Of a DNA stretch of 64,000 nt, positions 18,443 through 28,380 are shown in pieces. The notes beneath the pieces were generated by a model that was not told the origin of the DNA, ran no database searches, and saw only the letters and a program-made list of their open reading frames with translations. Positions within the stretch are counted from its first letter, which is position 1. Each line of letters starts with the position of its first letter. Origin of the DNA: Cyclobacteriaceae bacterium (GTDB lineage: Bacteria; Bacteroidota; Bacteroidia; Cytophagales; Cyclobacteriaceae); contig JAFIEV010000067.1 of assembly GCA_020832305.1 (NCBI GenBank), forward strand, positions 248,001-312,000. The letters are read 5' to 3'. A program made the position numbers and the translations under genes.

Positions 18443-19055
18443 AATATCACCCGTATATAATTTTATAATATAATCAAAACACAATCTTTTCTTCTCAGAT
18501 AAAATTGAAGAGCAAAACAAAACACCGAAAATATAAATAAAATACAATTAATTTTTTCTAATCTCCACAAGGCAACACTACAACAGATCCAAAAAATATA
18601 AAAAAGCAGCAGACACCCCATTTTTTTAAACAAATACAATAATTATACCCTATTTAACACTAAATTAACCCATTCTTTAAACTTTTTACAAAATATGATT
18701 AAAAAAAACCTTAAAAAAAGCCAGGGGGGACAAAGATTGAAAAAATATTTTTTATCTTTTTGAAAACATTTTCCTGTAATTTCGTTTTATTCGTATATAA
18801 GTTTACAATGTGTATTAGCATTTTGTAATCTTGAAATAATTAAATAAAGAAAATTCTAACTAATATACTGATCAACACACGCGATTTATTCGCGAATGAG
18901 TCCTCTGGAAGGACTCTTTTTTTATATATTTACCATCTTAAAACCCATTACTAACCTTGTGTTGACCTAATGACTACCCGTCTGGCAAGCATTTATAGGG
19001 TTTTACCTGTTTAAATTGATTATTATTAATGCTTAACCTTAAATTATTGATTGTT
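18443..19055. other. AT-rich intergenic region with an orphan terminator
   Basis: About 600 bases lie between DUF2490 and the Dabb gene. I see no protein gene. Most of it is A/T runs with one G-run near 18723. The only clear structure is a double hairpin ending in an intrinsic terminator at 18881-18923, about 450 bases beyond the nearest upstream stop. Confidence 0.6.
18881..18923 (+). terminator. Double hairpin with intrinsic terminator
   Basis: CGCGA and TCGCG arms form a first hairpin. GAGTCCT (18898-18904) and AGGACTC (18910-18916) form a perfect 7-bp second stem, followed by T7. It could end a small RNA or a very long 3' UTR. No consensus promoter was found upstream. Confidence 0.75.
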
Positions 19056-19481
19056 ATGAACCAACATAAGCAGCCAAAATTGGAAATCCCGGGTATTTTT
19101 ATTTTCATCTTAGCGATTACAGTCTTATTTTCGTGCACAGAAAATGATAACCAGGTACGAGACACCACCGGCATGTTACAGCATAATGTTTATTTCTATC
19201 TGAAGCCAGAGGTTACGGCTGCGCAAAATCAGGAATTTGTTAAGGGGTTGCGTGAATTAATTTCTATTAGCAGCATTCACCATGCAGAAATTGGCAGACC
19301 CGGTGCTACTGAAAAAAGAGAGGTCGTCGATCATAGTTTTGCCTACAGCATTTTTACATGGTTTTCAACCCTTGAAGACCACGAAGTATATCAAAACCAT
19401 CCCGACCACAAGTTATTTATCGAGAAATATAAAGACCTCTGGGCTTCGGTAAAAGTCTACGACTCAGAAATAATTCGTTGA
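19056..19481 (+). CDS. Dabb-domain lipoprotein
   Basis: Starting at 19056 gives 141 residues with a lipoprotein signal (ITVLFSC, lipid on C27). A longer frame from 19029 adds nine residues. The mature part is one ferredoxin-like Dabb (stress-responsive A/B barrel) domain: HNVYFYLKPEVTAAQ at the start, then SFAYSIFTWFSTLEDHEVYQNHPDH with the conserved late His. Dabb proteins are small dimeric barrels of varied or unknown function. The stop abuts the stop of the convergent threonine aldolase gene. Confidence 0.87.
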   Translation: MNQHKQPKLEIPGIFIFILAITVLFSCTENDNQVRDTTGMLQHNVYFYLKPEVTAAQNQEFVKGLRELISISSIHHAEIGRPGATEKREVVDHSFAYSIFTWFSTLEDHEVYQNHPDHKLFIEKYKDLWASVKVYDSEIIR

Positions 19482-20498
19482 TCAAATTGACCTTAGCACT
19501 TTCAAAAGTCTATCGAGCATGGACTCACTAAAATCCAGGTGGGTTACCATCCTGATTTCTTCTTCACCAAAAGGTACGGCAAGAATTTCTTTTTCTTTGA
19601 GTTTATGAAGTATGGCTTCTTTCCCTAAACGTTGATCTACTTCAAAAATCACAATATTGGTTTCTGTGGGCATCACATCGGTCACCCATGCACAGCCGCC
19701 AAGTGCCTGAGCGATGATAGCTGCCATTTGATGGTCTTCAGCCAGTCTTTCCACATGATTATCGAGCGCATAAATGCCTGCAGCTGCGAGATAACCCGCC
19801 TGTCGCATAGCGCCTCCAAAAACTTTTCTAACCCTCATGGCCTTTTTAATTAGTTCACCTGAACCCAGTAAAACCGAGCCAACCGGTGCTCCCAGGCCTT
19901 TGGAGAGGCAAATGGAAATACTATCGAAATACTGACCATAGGCTTCCGGTCTTTCATTTTTAGCTATGATGGCATTAAATAGTCTGGCACCATCAAGGTG
20001 AAGCTTCAGACCTTTATCTTTACAGACAGCATGAATCTGATGTATTTCTGCAAAATCGTAACAGCTCCCCCCTCCTTTATTCATCGTATTTTCAATACAT
20101 ACCAGGCGGCTCACAGGTCTGTAGATGTCATCAGGGTTGATGCTTTTCTTGACCATTTCGGCATTAATTCGGCCGCGATCGCCCTTGAGCAGGCAAACAC
20201 TTACCATTGAATTACTGGCCATGCCACCGCCCTCATACAAATACACATGAGATTTTTCATCACAAATGACTTCATCCTGAGGCTGTGTTAAGGTACGTAT
20301 GGCAATCTGGTTGGTCATGGTGCCTGAAGGACAGAATAGTGCGCCTTCCATGCCAAACATGAGTGATAGTTTTTCTTCCAGCGCTTTTACGGTTGGATCC
20401 TCCCCGAAAACATCATCCCCAACCCTGGCATTCATCATAGCTTTTAGCATACCAGGAGTTGGCATGGTGACGGTATCACTGCGTAAATCTATTTGCAT
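19482..20498 (-). CDS. ltaE: Low-specificity L-threonine aldolase
   Basis: This 338-residue PLP enzyme cleaves threonine or allo-threonine to glycine and acetaldehyde. It starts MQIDLRSDTVTMPTPGM, with GDDVFGEDPTVKALE and CPSGTMTNQIA following, all family hallmarks. The PLP lysine is in SICLSKGLGAPVGS. Length is normal. It lies 16 bases downstream of the VWA membrane gene on the same strand and may be cotranscribed with it, although no functional link is obvious. Confidence 0.95.
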   Translation of the reverse strand: MQIDLRSDTVTMPTPGMLKAMMNARVGDDVFGEDPTVKALEEKLSLMFGMEGALFCPSGTMTNQIAIRTLTQPQDEVICDEKSHVYLYEGGGMASNSMVSVCLLKGDRGRINAEMVKKSINPDDIYRPVSRLVCIENTMNKGGGSCYDFAEIHQIHAVCKDKGLKLHLDGARLFNAIIAKNERPEAYGQYFDSISICLSKGLGAPVGSVLLGSGELIKKAMRVRKVFGGAMRQAGYLAAAGIYALDNHVERLAEDHQMAAIIAQALGGCAWVTDVMPTETNIVIFEVDQRLGKEAILHKLKEKEILAVPFGEEEIRMVTHLDFSESMLDRLLKVLRSI

Positions 20499-20514
20499 TG
20501 AAGTATATAATCAT

Positions 20515-22602
20515 TTAATATCCACCATAGTACTTCCTGAAAAACCACTCCAGGGAAGCCAGCATCAACAAAATAAAAAATAAAGCCCTGAGGTTTATTA
20601 CAGATAAATAATCCTCGGTGCTGTAAAGTTTGCTCACGGCTTTCCGGGTCAACAGCTCATCTGTGAGGTTTTGAAAATCATCCATTTTGAAAAATGAACC
20701 CGCATTGCTGCTTGCAAGATTCCTCATCAAATTGTGATTTGCAGTAAGAAAGGTAGTTTCAAGCTGCAGTTCTTTAATTGCAAACTTTCCTTCTGCTTTT
20801 TCAGGCACGCCATTTATGGTTGCACTCGCCTCAAAGCTGTAAATACCCTCTGGAAGGTTGTTGATACTATACCTGGAATTTTGTTCACTGGTGACAAAAG
20901 TATATCCTTTTTGATCTCCGGATTCTGATTTTAACACCAGGTCAACTTTATGATTGTAGGTTCTTTCGTAAATTTCGTTATATACTTCCGCCTCAAAAAT
21001 TACAGTTTCATTTTCATTGTATTCATTTTTCAGTGGATAAACCCTGAAACGTCTTTTATCATCTTTGGCCGCTAGAAACTGAACTACTTTAAGTACCATA
21101 TTATCAAAGGCATCTTGTGCCTCTGTCCTTGAAAATTCCTGCAATCTCCATTGCCACATACCATCACCGAGCATCACAGCGGTTTTTGGTCCTCCGCTAC
21201 CCTGTATCACCATTAAAGGTCTGCTGCTGGCGACATTCCCAATCCTTTGAAAAAGCAAAACTTCTGCTGCATCATTAACTGTGACGCTGCCAAAAGGCAC
21301 CTTTACAGGGGTATAATTATCAAAAATCGAAAAATGAGATTCATCTAGACTAAAAGTTCTGAAACCAGGATTAAGTCTTGGAAAAACATTATCTGTTTGC
21401 TGGCCTAACCGCGATATTCGTACAACCTGGTTAAAAGCATTAAACAAGTCTATTTTGCTATGTGGACCAATAAAATACCAGACAGGTTTTTCATTATTTT
21501 TTACATAGTTGAGCAATTCGTTAAACCTGTCGGTCTGATCGGGTACATTATGCAGTAAAAACGCACTGAATTCATCAAGTACAGGTAATTGATGAATTCC
21601 GGGTATAAAAATATCAATTTCGTAGTTTTGGTTTTTTGACAGAGCGCTTCTGATGGCTTTAATGTCGGGATGTGGCGTTGGAGAAGCAATGAGGATCTTT
21701 TCCTTTCCTTCTATGACCTCTATAAATGCATCTTTTCTATTGTTTTGTGTGGTAAATTCACCTTCTACCGGCACTACCTGAACTATAAATTGCTGAATAC
21801 CTTTATCTGCTGCTTCCAATGTAAAGGTTATCTCATCAAATTGATGCTCATCTTTAATTTCAAAACGCTTTTTTTGCAGTACCTTTCCACCTGCGCTCAC
21901 TTCAATATCAGCAAAACGTCCTTTGAGGCCTGTACTGACAACTTCTGCTACCAGTGGGAATTTGTTTCCCTGATAGGCTATCTTATTATACATTAATGCA
22001 TTGATCCTCACATCTGCCTGGGGAATTGTATCTCCCAGTCCTACCGTAAAAATGGGAAAACTATAAGGTTTATACAAAGGATTGGTGCCCATATTGTAAA
22101 TGCCATCGCTGAGTAACACTACGCTGGACAGGTTTTTAGACTCGTAGTCGTTTCTTATGCCATCTAAAAGCTTCTCCAGGTGAGTGCTTTGCTCATCAAA
22201 ATTCACCGTGGCAAAATCATCTATTCTGTTTTGATTAAAAGTCCTCAATTCAACCTCATAACCCAGGCTTACAGCTTGTTCTGTTAAAGTTTCAATATCC
22301 ACGATTATCCGGCGAAGTGTATCTTCAGAGTGGACATAACTCAGAGATGCACTGTTATCCAGGGCTATAACAAGGGCGGGAGGCTCGGCCACATTAAATA
22401 TTTGCCGTAAAAGCGGGCTTAGCAAAAGCAAAGTAATGATCAGGACTAAAATAAACCTTCCGGCGGCAAAAAGTTTATGGGCTGTTTCCGGCCATGGACC
22501 ATTTACTCTATAGTAGAGTAGAGCAGCAAAACCTACAGCCGCTAAAACACATAATGCAGCAAACCAGGGAGATGTTTCAAACAAAAGGTTTATTCTATTC
22601 AT
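20515..22602 (-). CDS. VWA-domain membrane protein
   Basis: This 695-residue protein has two N-terminal membrane helices (about 15-31 and 48-67). A von Willebrand A domain follows, with the MIDAS motif DNSAS in PALVIALDNSASLSY (78-92) and VVLLSDGIYNMG. Extracytoplasmic beta-rich domains run to about 660, and a C-terminal helix (LRALFFILLMLASLEWFF) precedes KYYGGY. It resembles large BatA/VWA-type membrane proteins of Bacteroidota with unknown ligands. It precedes ltaE by 16 bases. Confidence 0.85.
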   Translation of the reverse strand: MNRINLLFETSPWFAALCVLAAVGFAALLYYRVNGPWPETAHKLFAAGRFILVLIITLLLLSPLLRQIFNVAEPPALVIALDNSASLSYVHSEDTLRRIIVDIETLTEQAVSLGYEVELRTFNQNRIDDFATVNFDEQSTHLEKLLDGIRNDYESKNLSSVVLLSDGIYNMGTNPLYKPYSFPIFTVGLGDTIPQADVRINALMYNKIAYQGNKFPLVAEVVSTGLKGRFADIEVSAGGKVLQKKRFEIKDEHQFDEITFTLEAADKGIQQFIVQVVPVEGEFTTQNNRKDAFIEVIEGKEKILIASPTPHPDIKAIRSALSKNQNYEIDIFIPGIHQLPVLDEFSAFLLHNVPDQTDRFNELLNYVKNNEKPVWYFIGPHSKIDLFNAFNQVVRISRLGQQTDNVFPRLNPGFRTFSLDESHFSIFDNYTPVKVPFGSVTVNDAAEVLLFQRIGNVASSRPLMVIQGSGGPKTAVMLGDGMWQWRLQEFSRTEAQDAFDNMVLKVVQFLAAKDDKRRFRVYPLKNEYNENETVIFEAEVYNEIYERTYNHKVDLVLKSESGDQKGYTFVTSEQNSRYSINNLPEGIYSFEASATINGVPEKAEGKFAIKELQLETTFLTANHNLMRNLASSNAGSFFKMDDFQNLTDELLTRKAVSKLYSTEDYLSVINLRALFFILLMLASLEWFFRKYYGGY

Positions 22603-22643
22603 ATCATTTTATACAGCCAGGTCTTATCGCATTGTATCTTATA

Positions 22644-22674
22644 TATAACGTGGAGTACTACCTTCCACGTTATA
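22644..22674. repeat. Perfect inverted repeat between fabG and the VWA gene
   Basis: Arms TATAACGTGGA and TCCACGTTATA (11 bp, perfect) flank a 9-base loop. It starts 35 bases after the fabG stop on the minus strand. No T run follows, so it may be a processing or stabilising hairpin or an operator rather than a standard terminator. Confidence 0.6.
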
Positions 22675-22708
22675 CATAATGATTTTTCTGCAAAATTGTT
22701 GTGAAGTA

Positions 22709-23455
22709 TTATGTAAGCATACCCCCATCTACCTGTATAACCTGGCCGGTAATATAAGATGACCAGTCGGATGCAAGGAATACAACACAATCGGCCACAT
22801 CATCCACAGTGCCCCCTCTTTTTAATGGTATTGCATCCCGCCATGACTGCACCGTCTTTTCATCAAGTTTTGCCGTCATTTCTGTTTCAATGAAACCCGG
22901 GGCAATGGCATTACAGCGAACATTTCTCGATCCCAGTTCCAGTGCTACTGATTTGGTAAATCCTACTATCCCCGATTTCGAAGCTGCATAATTTGCCTGG
23001 CCGGCATTACCTTTTAGCCCGACAACCGATGTCATATTAATGATTGATCCGCTTTTCTGCTTCATGAAAGTGCGGGTAGCTGCTTTTACGGTATTGAATA
23101 CCGACTTAAGGTTAATGTTTATTACCTTATCCCACATTTCTTCTGTCATTCGCATTAAAAGGTTATCCTGTGTAACCCCTGCATTGTTTACCAAAATATC
23201 AAGACTGCCAAATTCATTGACTATATCCTGAATCAATTGATCGGCAGCGGCAAAATCAGAAGCATCTGAACGGTAGCCTTTGGCCTTAACCCCTTTAGCA
23301 GCAAGTTCTTTTTCAAGCGCTTCTCCCTGTTCAACACTGGAGAGATAAGTAAAAGCCACATTGGCACCCTGACCTGCAAGCTTTTCTGCTACAGCTCTTC
23401 CTATTCCTTTTGAGGCCCCGGTTACCAGGGCGGTTTTACCTTCTAATAATTTCAT
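22709..23455 (-). CDS. fabG: 3-oxoacyl-ACP reductase
   Basis: This 248-residue short-chain dehydrogenase carries the NADPH motif TGASKGIG (12-19), NNAG (90-93), and the catalytic S143, Y156 and K160 in MTSVVGLKGNAGQANYAASK. It ends in GQVIQVDGGMLT. It reduces 3-ketoacyl-ACP in fatty acid elongation. Length and motifs fit FabG itself rather than a distant homologue. No other fab genes are adjacent. Transcribed from its own upstream region, divergent from pfk. Confidence 0.95.
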   Translation of the reverse strand: MKLLEGKTALVTGASKGIGRAVAEKLAGQGANVAFTYLSSVEQGEALEKELAAKGVKAKGYRSDASDFAAADQLIQDIVNEFGSLDILVNNAGVTQDNLLMRMTEEMWDKVININLKSVFNTVKAATRTFMKQKSGSIINMTSVVGLKGNAGQANYAASKSGIVGFTKSVALELGSRNVRCNAIAPGFIETEMTAKLDEKTVQSWRDAIPLKRGGTVDDVADCVVFLASDWSSYITGQVIQVDGGMLT

Positions 23456-23743
23456 AACATATGCACTATAATGTTAAACAAAATTTGCACTCTGGCGCCT
23501 GCCAATATGCAACATCAATAAAAGCCCAATATTACAATGTTTATTACAGATGGCAAAAAAGAATAAACATGGCATTATTCAAGTTTAAAAGGATGATACA
23601 ATCCAGTTAACAGAATGCGCATATTGTTGTGACAGATGCAAAAAACATCTGATTTTACCTTTATAGTATAAATTTTGGACTGGCTTAATTATAATTTTAG
23701 TTAATTTGCAGGTCAAAAATCGAACGACTAAAAATCGCAACTT

Positions 23744-25981
23744 ATGTCGCACCACAAAGATAAGGCAAGTATAGGTGTACTCACCAGTGGAGGAGACTCC
23801 CCGGGCATGAATGCTTCAGTGCGGGCTGTAGTCCGTAGTGGACTATATTTTGGCTATGATGTATATGCAATAATGCAAGGTTACCGGGGCATGGTCAATG
23901 GCGGGGATATGATCGTTAAAATGGAATGGGATGATGTAAGCGGGATATTGCACAAAGGTGGTACAAAAATAGGAACAGCGCGCTGTAAAGAATTCAGAGA
24001 AAGAGAGGGCCGGCTTGTGGCTGCTTACAATCTCATTAAAAATAACATTAGCAAACTCGTTATTATAGGCGGCGACGGCAGTCTCACTGGAGCAAATATT
24101 TTTAAAGATGAATGGCCCGATCTTATAAAAGAACTTTTGAATCGGGGCAGAATCAGCGAGGAGGAACTTCAACTCCATAACAGACTTGATATCGTTGGCC
24201 TGGTCGGGTCTATTGACAACGATATGAGCGGGACAGATATGACCATTGGAGCCGATACAGCTTTAAAAAGAATTACAGATGCCATCGACATCATAAGCAG
24301 CACGGCTGCCAGCCATCAGCGTACTTTTATTGTAGAGGTGATGGGCAGAAACTGCGGCTACCTGGCCTTGATGAGTGCACTGGCAACCGGGGCTGATTAC
24401 GTTTTTATTCCCGAACTACCACCTCAATCAGAACAATGGGAAGATGAAATGGTCAATGCCCTGAGGTTAAGAAGGCAGGCTGGCAAAAAAGAGAGTATGG
24501 TAATCCTTGCAGAGGGAGCCAGAGATAAAAATGGACAGTCCATCAGCAGCGAAAAAATTCAAAACATTATTCACGAAAAAATGGGCGAAGATGCCCGTAT
24601 TACCATTCTTGGACATATACAAAGAGGTGGTGCCCCGACGGCCTATGACCGATATATGAGTACAGTACAGGGATTTGCAGCTGTTGAATACCTCCATAAA
24701 AATGGAAATGAAAAAGAGTCGAAGGTTATTGGGATGCAGAAAAATGAGGTCGTAGCCGTTTCTTTGATGGACAGCGTGGAAAAAACGAGGTCCATTGAGC
24801 ATCTGATTAACGAAAAAAAATATGATGAGGCCATTGCACTCAGGGGAGGCAGCTTCAAAAACTACTACGACATCTACAAACTGTTGTCAAAACCCAAAGC
24901 CAATGCCTCTGAAAAAGCTGAAAAGAGCCTTAATTTACTGGTTCTTAATTGCAGCGGCCCTGCGCCCGGTATGAATGCCACGGTAAAAGCGGCAGTAAGA
25001 ACGGCTTTAGATGCCGGTCATACGATGTTTGGCGTATATGGTTCATTCGAGGGTCTCGCAACGGGAAAGGTTAAAGAACTCGAATGGATGGAAGTAGAAG
25101 ACTGGATCTCTATGGGTGGTTGCGAATTGGGAACCAATAAAAAAGAAGTCGACCCAAAAGATTATTACCTGATTGCCCGAAACCTTGAAAAACTGAAAAT
25201 TGATGGTCTTATGGTAATAGGCGGCTACACTGGCTATGAAATTGTGCATACTTTTTACAAACGAAGGCATGAATTTCCGGCCTTTGATATTCCCATGGTA
25301 TGTGTTCCCGCCTGCATCGACAACAACCTGCCTTTTACCGATTACAGCATAGGCTCAGATACGGCATTAAATAACATCGTGGAAGCCATCGATAAAATAA
25401 AAGATTCGGCCATTGCTTCAAATCGCGTATTTGTAGTGGAAGTTATGGGAAGATATTGTGGATATCTTGCACTTATAAGCGGCCTATCTACAGGAGCGGA
25501 AAGGGTCTATATGCATGAAAATGGTATAACCCTCAAAGATTTACAGAAAGATGTGGATATGCTTATCGAGGCTTTTAAAAACGGCAAAAGACTGGGACTG
25601 TTAATCAAAAGCGAAAGAGCCAATGATTTATACAACACTCAATTTCTTTGCTCCCTGTTCGAGGAGGAAGGCGGTCATCTTTTTGACGTGCGGCAATCTA
25701 TTCTTGGACATTTGCAACAAGGAGGTAACCCATCGCCGGTCGACAGGTTGCTGGCTACCAGACTTGGATCCAAAGCCACACGTTGGCTCCTCAATCAAGT
25801 CGCCCAAAAAAATACCGATGCCTGCATGAGTGGCATAAGGGGGGGTGAGGTAGATTTTAAAGACATTGACTACCTGCCAAAAATGATGAATCAAAAATTC
25901 AGAAGACCAAAAGACGAATGGTGGCTAAAGCTGCAAGGCATTGCCGAAGTGTTCGCAAAAAGTTCTGCCGATGCACTTTAA
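23744..25981 (+). CDS. Double-domain, eukaryote-like ATP-dependent 6-phosphofructokinase
   Basis: This 745-residue protein has two PFK domains. The N-half (about 8-375) is catalytic: GGDGS at 109-113 and GSIDND at 155-160 with base D158. Both Gly positions indicate ATP rather than PPi. MGRNCGYLAL follows. The C-half (about 397-735) starts NLLVLNCSGPAPGMNATVKAA and has GGYTG (493-497) in place of GGDGS and ACIDNN in place of TIDND, so it looks regulatory. This active-plus-degenerate tandem arrangement is that of animal and fungal PFK, as is LVGSIDNDMSGTDMTIGADTAL in parts. It makes fructose 1,6-bisphosphate in glycolysis. It is first of a forward cluster with the GH3 gene 12 bases downstream. 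Confidence 0.92.
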   Translation: MSHHKDKASIGVLTSGGDSPGMNASVRAVVRSGLYFGYDVYAIMQGYRGMVNGGDMIVKMEWDDVSGILHKGGTKIGTARCKEFREREGRLVAAYNLIKNNISKLVIIGGDGSLTGANIFKDEWPDLIKELLNRGRISEEELQLHNRLDIVGLVGSIDNDMSGTDMTIGADTALKRITDAIDIISSTAASHQRTFIVEVMGRNCGYLALMSALATGADYVFIPELPPQSEQWEDEMVNALRLRRQAGKKESMVILAEGARDKNGQSISSEKIQNIIHEKMGEDARITILGHIQRGGAPTAYDRYMSTVQGFAAVEYLHKNGNEKESKVIGMQKNEVVAVSLMDSVEKTRSIEHLINEKKYDEAIALRGGSFKNYYDIYKLLSKPKANASEKAEKSLNLLVLNCSGPAPGMNATVKAAVRTALDAGHTMFGVYGSFEGLATGKVKELEWMEVEDWISMGGCELGTNKKEVDPKDYYLIARNLEKLKIDGLMVIGGYTGYEIVHTFYKRRHEFPAFDIPMVCVPACIDNNLPFTDYSIGSDTALNNIVEAIDKIKDSAIASNRVFVVEVMGRYCGYLALISGLSTGAERVYMHENGITLKDLQKDVDMLIEAFKNGKRLGLLIKSERANDLYNTQFLCSLFEEEGGHLFDVRQSILGHLQQGGNPSPVDRLLATRLGSKATRWLLNQVAQKNTDACMSGIRGGEVDFKDIDYLPKMMNQKFRRPKDEWWLKLQGIAEVFAKSSADAL

Positions 25982-25993
25982 AATGTAAAAAAT

Positions 25994-27172
25994 ATGGAAA
26001 TAAACCATAAACCGGGCAAACCGGGAAATCAAAAGGGTAAATTCAGATTAATGATTGTACTCTTGTGTCTTGTCCTTATAGCTACCGGCATGGTTATTAT
26101 GCAAAAGAAAAAGCAACCTGTCAAACCTATTGAAATCCGGAAATCCTTCTCCCTTAACGATTTCTATGGAAACGATCCGGAGCTCGACAGACAGGTTGAA
26201 AGCTGGTTTAACCGACTTAGCGACAGACAGAAAATTGCACAAATGATCGTTCCGGCTGCGGGAAGGCTTGGCAAGCCAGACAGCACCATTCAGAACCTGG
26301 TTCGACAAGAAGGTATAGGTGGCGTTTTGCTGCTGAATGGAAGCGTGGAAAGTTTTTCTCAAATGGTGGGTTCGCTTAATCAATTGGCCGAAGCGTCTGG
26401 AAAACTGCCTTTGTTATTCAGTGCCGATGCCGAACCCAGCCTCATCAATCGTAAAATCACCGGCTCACCTGCCGTTCCCAAAACAGCTGATATACAAAGT
26501 ATTGAAGAAAACAATACCGTTGCCAAAAGCATAGCGCATACCCTCCGCGAAATTGGCATCAGACATAATTACGCGCCGGTAAGCGATGTAAGTCCGGAAA
26601 ATGAGGCCATCAGAAACCGAAGTTATGGATGGGACCACGCAAGGGTAATATCTATGAATAAATCATTTGTAGAAGTAATGCAACAAGAAGGAATTGCCGC
26701 TACCCTCAAGCATTTTCCGGGTCATGGACTGGTAAAAGGCGACAGCCATCACAAACTGGTGTACATCGATGGAGAAATGGAAGAAATTCCATTGTACGAA
26801 TCTCTGATCTCTACAGGGGTTATCAGCATCATGGTGGGGCACATTGCCGTAAAAAACAATGAAACCTACGACAGCAAAGAATTGCCTGCCAGTTGTTCGC
26901 CAATGCTGGTAAATGAACTGCTGAAAAAAGATCTGGGTTTTAAAGGTCTTGTAGTTACCGATGCAATGAACATGGGTGCTGTTGCCGCCATACCTGATGC
27001 AGCCTTGCTCGCTTCCAAAGCGGGTTGCGATATTATCCTCATGCCAAAAAACGAAAGAAGCCTGATCGATCAAATTTCCACTGAAATACAAGGTGATATT
27101 GCATATAAACAACAAGTCTATGCCTCGGTTAAAAAAATCATTAAGCTAAAAATATGCCTGGATCTTTTGTAA
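25994..27172 (+). CDS. NagZ-like GH3 beta-N-acetylglucosaminidase, membrane-anchored
   Basis: This 392-residue protein has a membrane helix (about 17-36, FRLMIVLLCLVLIATGMVIM). A GH3 TIM barrel follows, with KHFPGHG (239-245) and then D250-S-H252, the NagZ-type His/Asp general acid loop. The nucleophile is D323 in LVVTDAMNMGAV. NagZ removes GlcNAc from anhydromuropeptides during peptidoglycan recycling. Classical NagZ is cytoplasmic, whereas this one is tethered, probably on the periplasmic side. There is no second GH3 domain and no beta-lactamase fusion. It lies 12 bases after pfk, suggesting cotranscription. Confidence 0.9.
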   Translation: MEINHKPGKPGNQKGKFRLMIVLLCLVLIATGMVIMQKKKQPVKPIEIRKSFSLNDFYGNDPELDRQVESWFNRLSDRQKIAQMIVPAAGRLGKPDSTIQNLVRQEGIGGVLLLNGSVESFSQMVGSLNQLAEASGKLPLLFSADAEPSLINRKITGSPAVPKTADIQSIEENNTVAKSIAHTLREIGIRHNYAPVSDVSPENEAIRNRSYGWDHARVISMNKSFVEVMQQEGIAATLKHFPGHGLVKGDSHHKLVYIDGEMEEIPLYESLISTGVISIMVGHIAVKNNETYDSKELPASCSPMLVNELLKKDLGFKGLVVTDAMNMGAVAAIPDAALLASKAGCDIILMPKNERSLIDQISTEIQGDIAYKQQVYASVKKIIKLKICLDLL

Positions 27173-27257
27173 CCATAAAAAACAGAAAACAGGTTTGTCC
27201 TTTTTCGCATTAGAAAAACAAAATATGACTTCAATTAAAAATTCAATCACTGGAACT

Positions 27258-28364
27258 ATGAAAATCAGAAAAATACTACCCTATTTTTTAGTACTGGCCA
27301 CTATGGCATGTGGTACAAAGAAAGATCCTCAATATACCCTGGAAATAAGCATAGACGGACTGGAAGATCAAACCTGGTTATATCTGGGACAGCGCAAATC
27401 AGGTAATTTTGAAAAGCTCGACTCCGCTCAGGTGGCAGATGGTATATCCAATATGCAAAATACTTTTGACGGCATCCCAAAGCTGGTATTGCTGCGAATT
27501 GGCGATACCAACAAGGCCGTCAATTTCTTTTTAGAGGCCACAACGATCCAAATTACCGCCAATGCCAATGACCTTGACAATACAGAAGTAAAAGGTTCGG
27601 CAAGTCACGATGAATTAATGGAGTTAAAAATGCGGCTAACCCCAATGGAACAGGCAAGTAAAACTTTATATGAAGCATACAGCGCTGCATCAGCCGAAGG
27701 CGATACATCCAAATTAAAAGAACTGGAAGCTTCATTTGAAGCCTTGCAGGAGGAACAAAACAAGGCAGTGAAAAAATTTATTCAGGATTATCCCGCCTCC
27801 TATGTTTCCCCTTATGCCTTAGGTATGTATCTGGTTTACGACATGACCGCAGAGCAGCTCGACGCTACCCTCAGTATGATGGGTAATGAAGTACATAATT
27901 CTCCTGATTACATCAGGTTAAGCGAAAGGGTGGAAGTTCTGAAAAAGGTTGCAGAAGGTCAGCCTGCCGTCGATTTTACCCTGGATGATCCGGAAGGTCG
28001 CGAAGTGAGCCTTTCATCCTTCCAGGGAAAGTACCTGCTGATCGATTTCTGGGCATCATGGTGTGGCCCCTGCCGCAAGGAAAATCCGCATGTGGTACAG
28101 GTATATGAAGACTTCCGGGAAAAAGGATTTGAGATACTGGGCGTATCACTCGATACCCGAAGAGAGGCCTGGATGGATGCCATTGAGAAAGATGGACTGG
28201 AGTGGTACCATGTGTCTGATTTAAAAGGCTGGCAATCTTCCGCTGGGCAGTTATACGGGGTAAATTCCATTCCACATACCGTTTTACTCGACAAAGACGG
28301 CATCATTATAGCCAAAGGATTGCGCGCCAAAGAATTGAGAAATATGCTTGAAACACTTTTGTAG
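27258..28364 (+). CDS. DUF4369-TlpA thiol-disulfide lipoprotein
   Basis: Starting at 27258 gives 368 residues with lipobox LATMAC (C18). A DUF4369-like beta domain (about 25-120) and a helical linker precede a TlpA/thioredoxin domain (about 228-365). The redox motif is [11 protein letters not shown], and a cis-Pro occurs in [13 protein letters not shown]. Such proteins reduce periplasmic disulfides, for example during cytochrome maturation or stress. The fusion is common in Bacteroidota. It lies between the GH3 gene and hisB in the same direction, and the hisB start lies just after its stop. Confidence 0.93.
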   Translation: MKIRKILPYFLVLATMACGTKKDPQYTLEISIDGLEDQTWLYLGQRKSGNFEKLDSAQVADGISNMQNTFDGIPKLVLLRIGDTNKAVNFFLEATTIQITANANDLDNTEVKGSASHDELMELKMRLTPMEQASKTLYEAYSAASAEGDTSKLKELEASFEALQEEQNKAVKKFIQDYPASYVSPYALGMYLVYDMTAEQLDATLSMMGNEVHNSPDYIRLSERVEVLKKVAEGQPAVDFTLDDPEGREVSLSSFQGKYLLIDFWASWCGPCRKENPHVVQVYEDFREKGFEILGVSLDTRREAWMDAIEKDGLEWYHVSDLKGWQSSAGQLYGVNSIPHTVLLDKDGIIIAKGLRAKELRNMLETLL

Positions 28365-28380
28365 CAATTACATTATTCGG

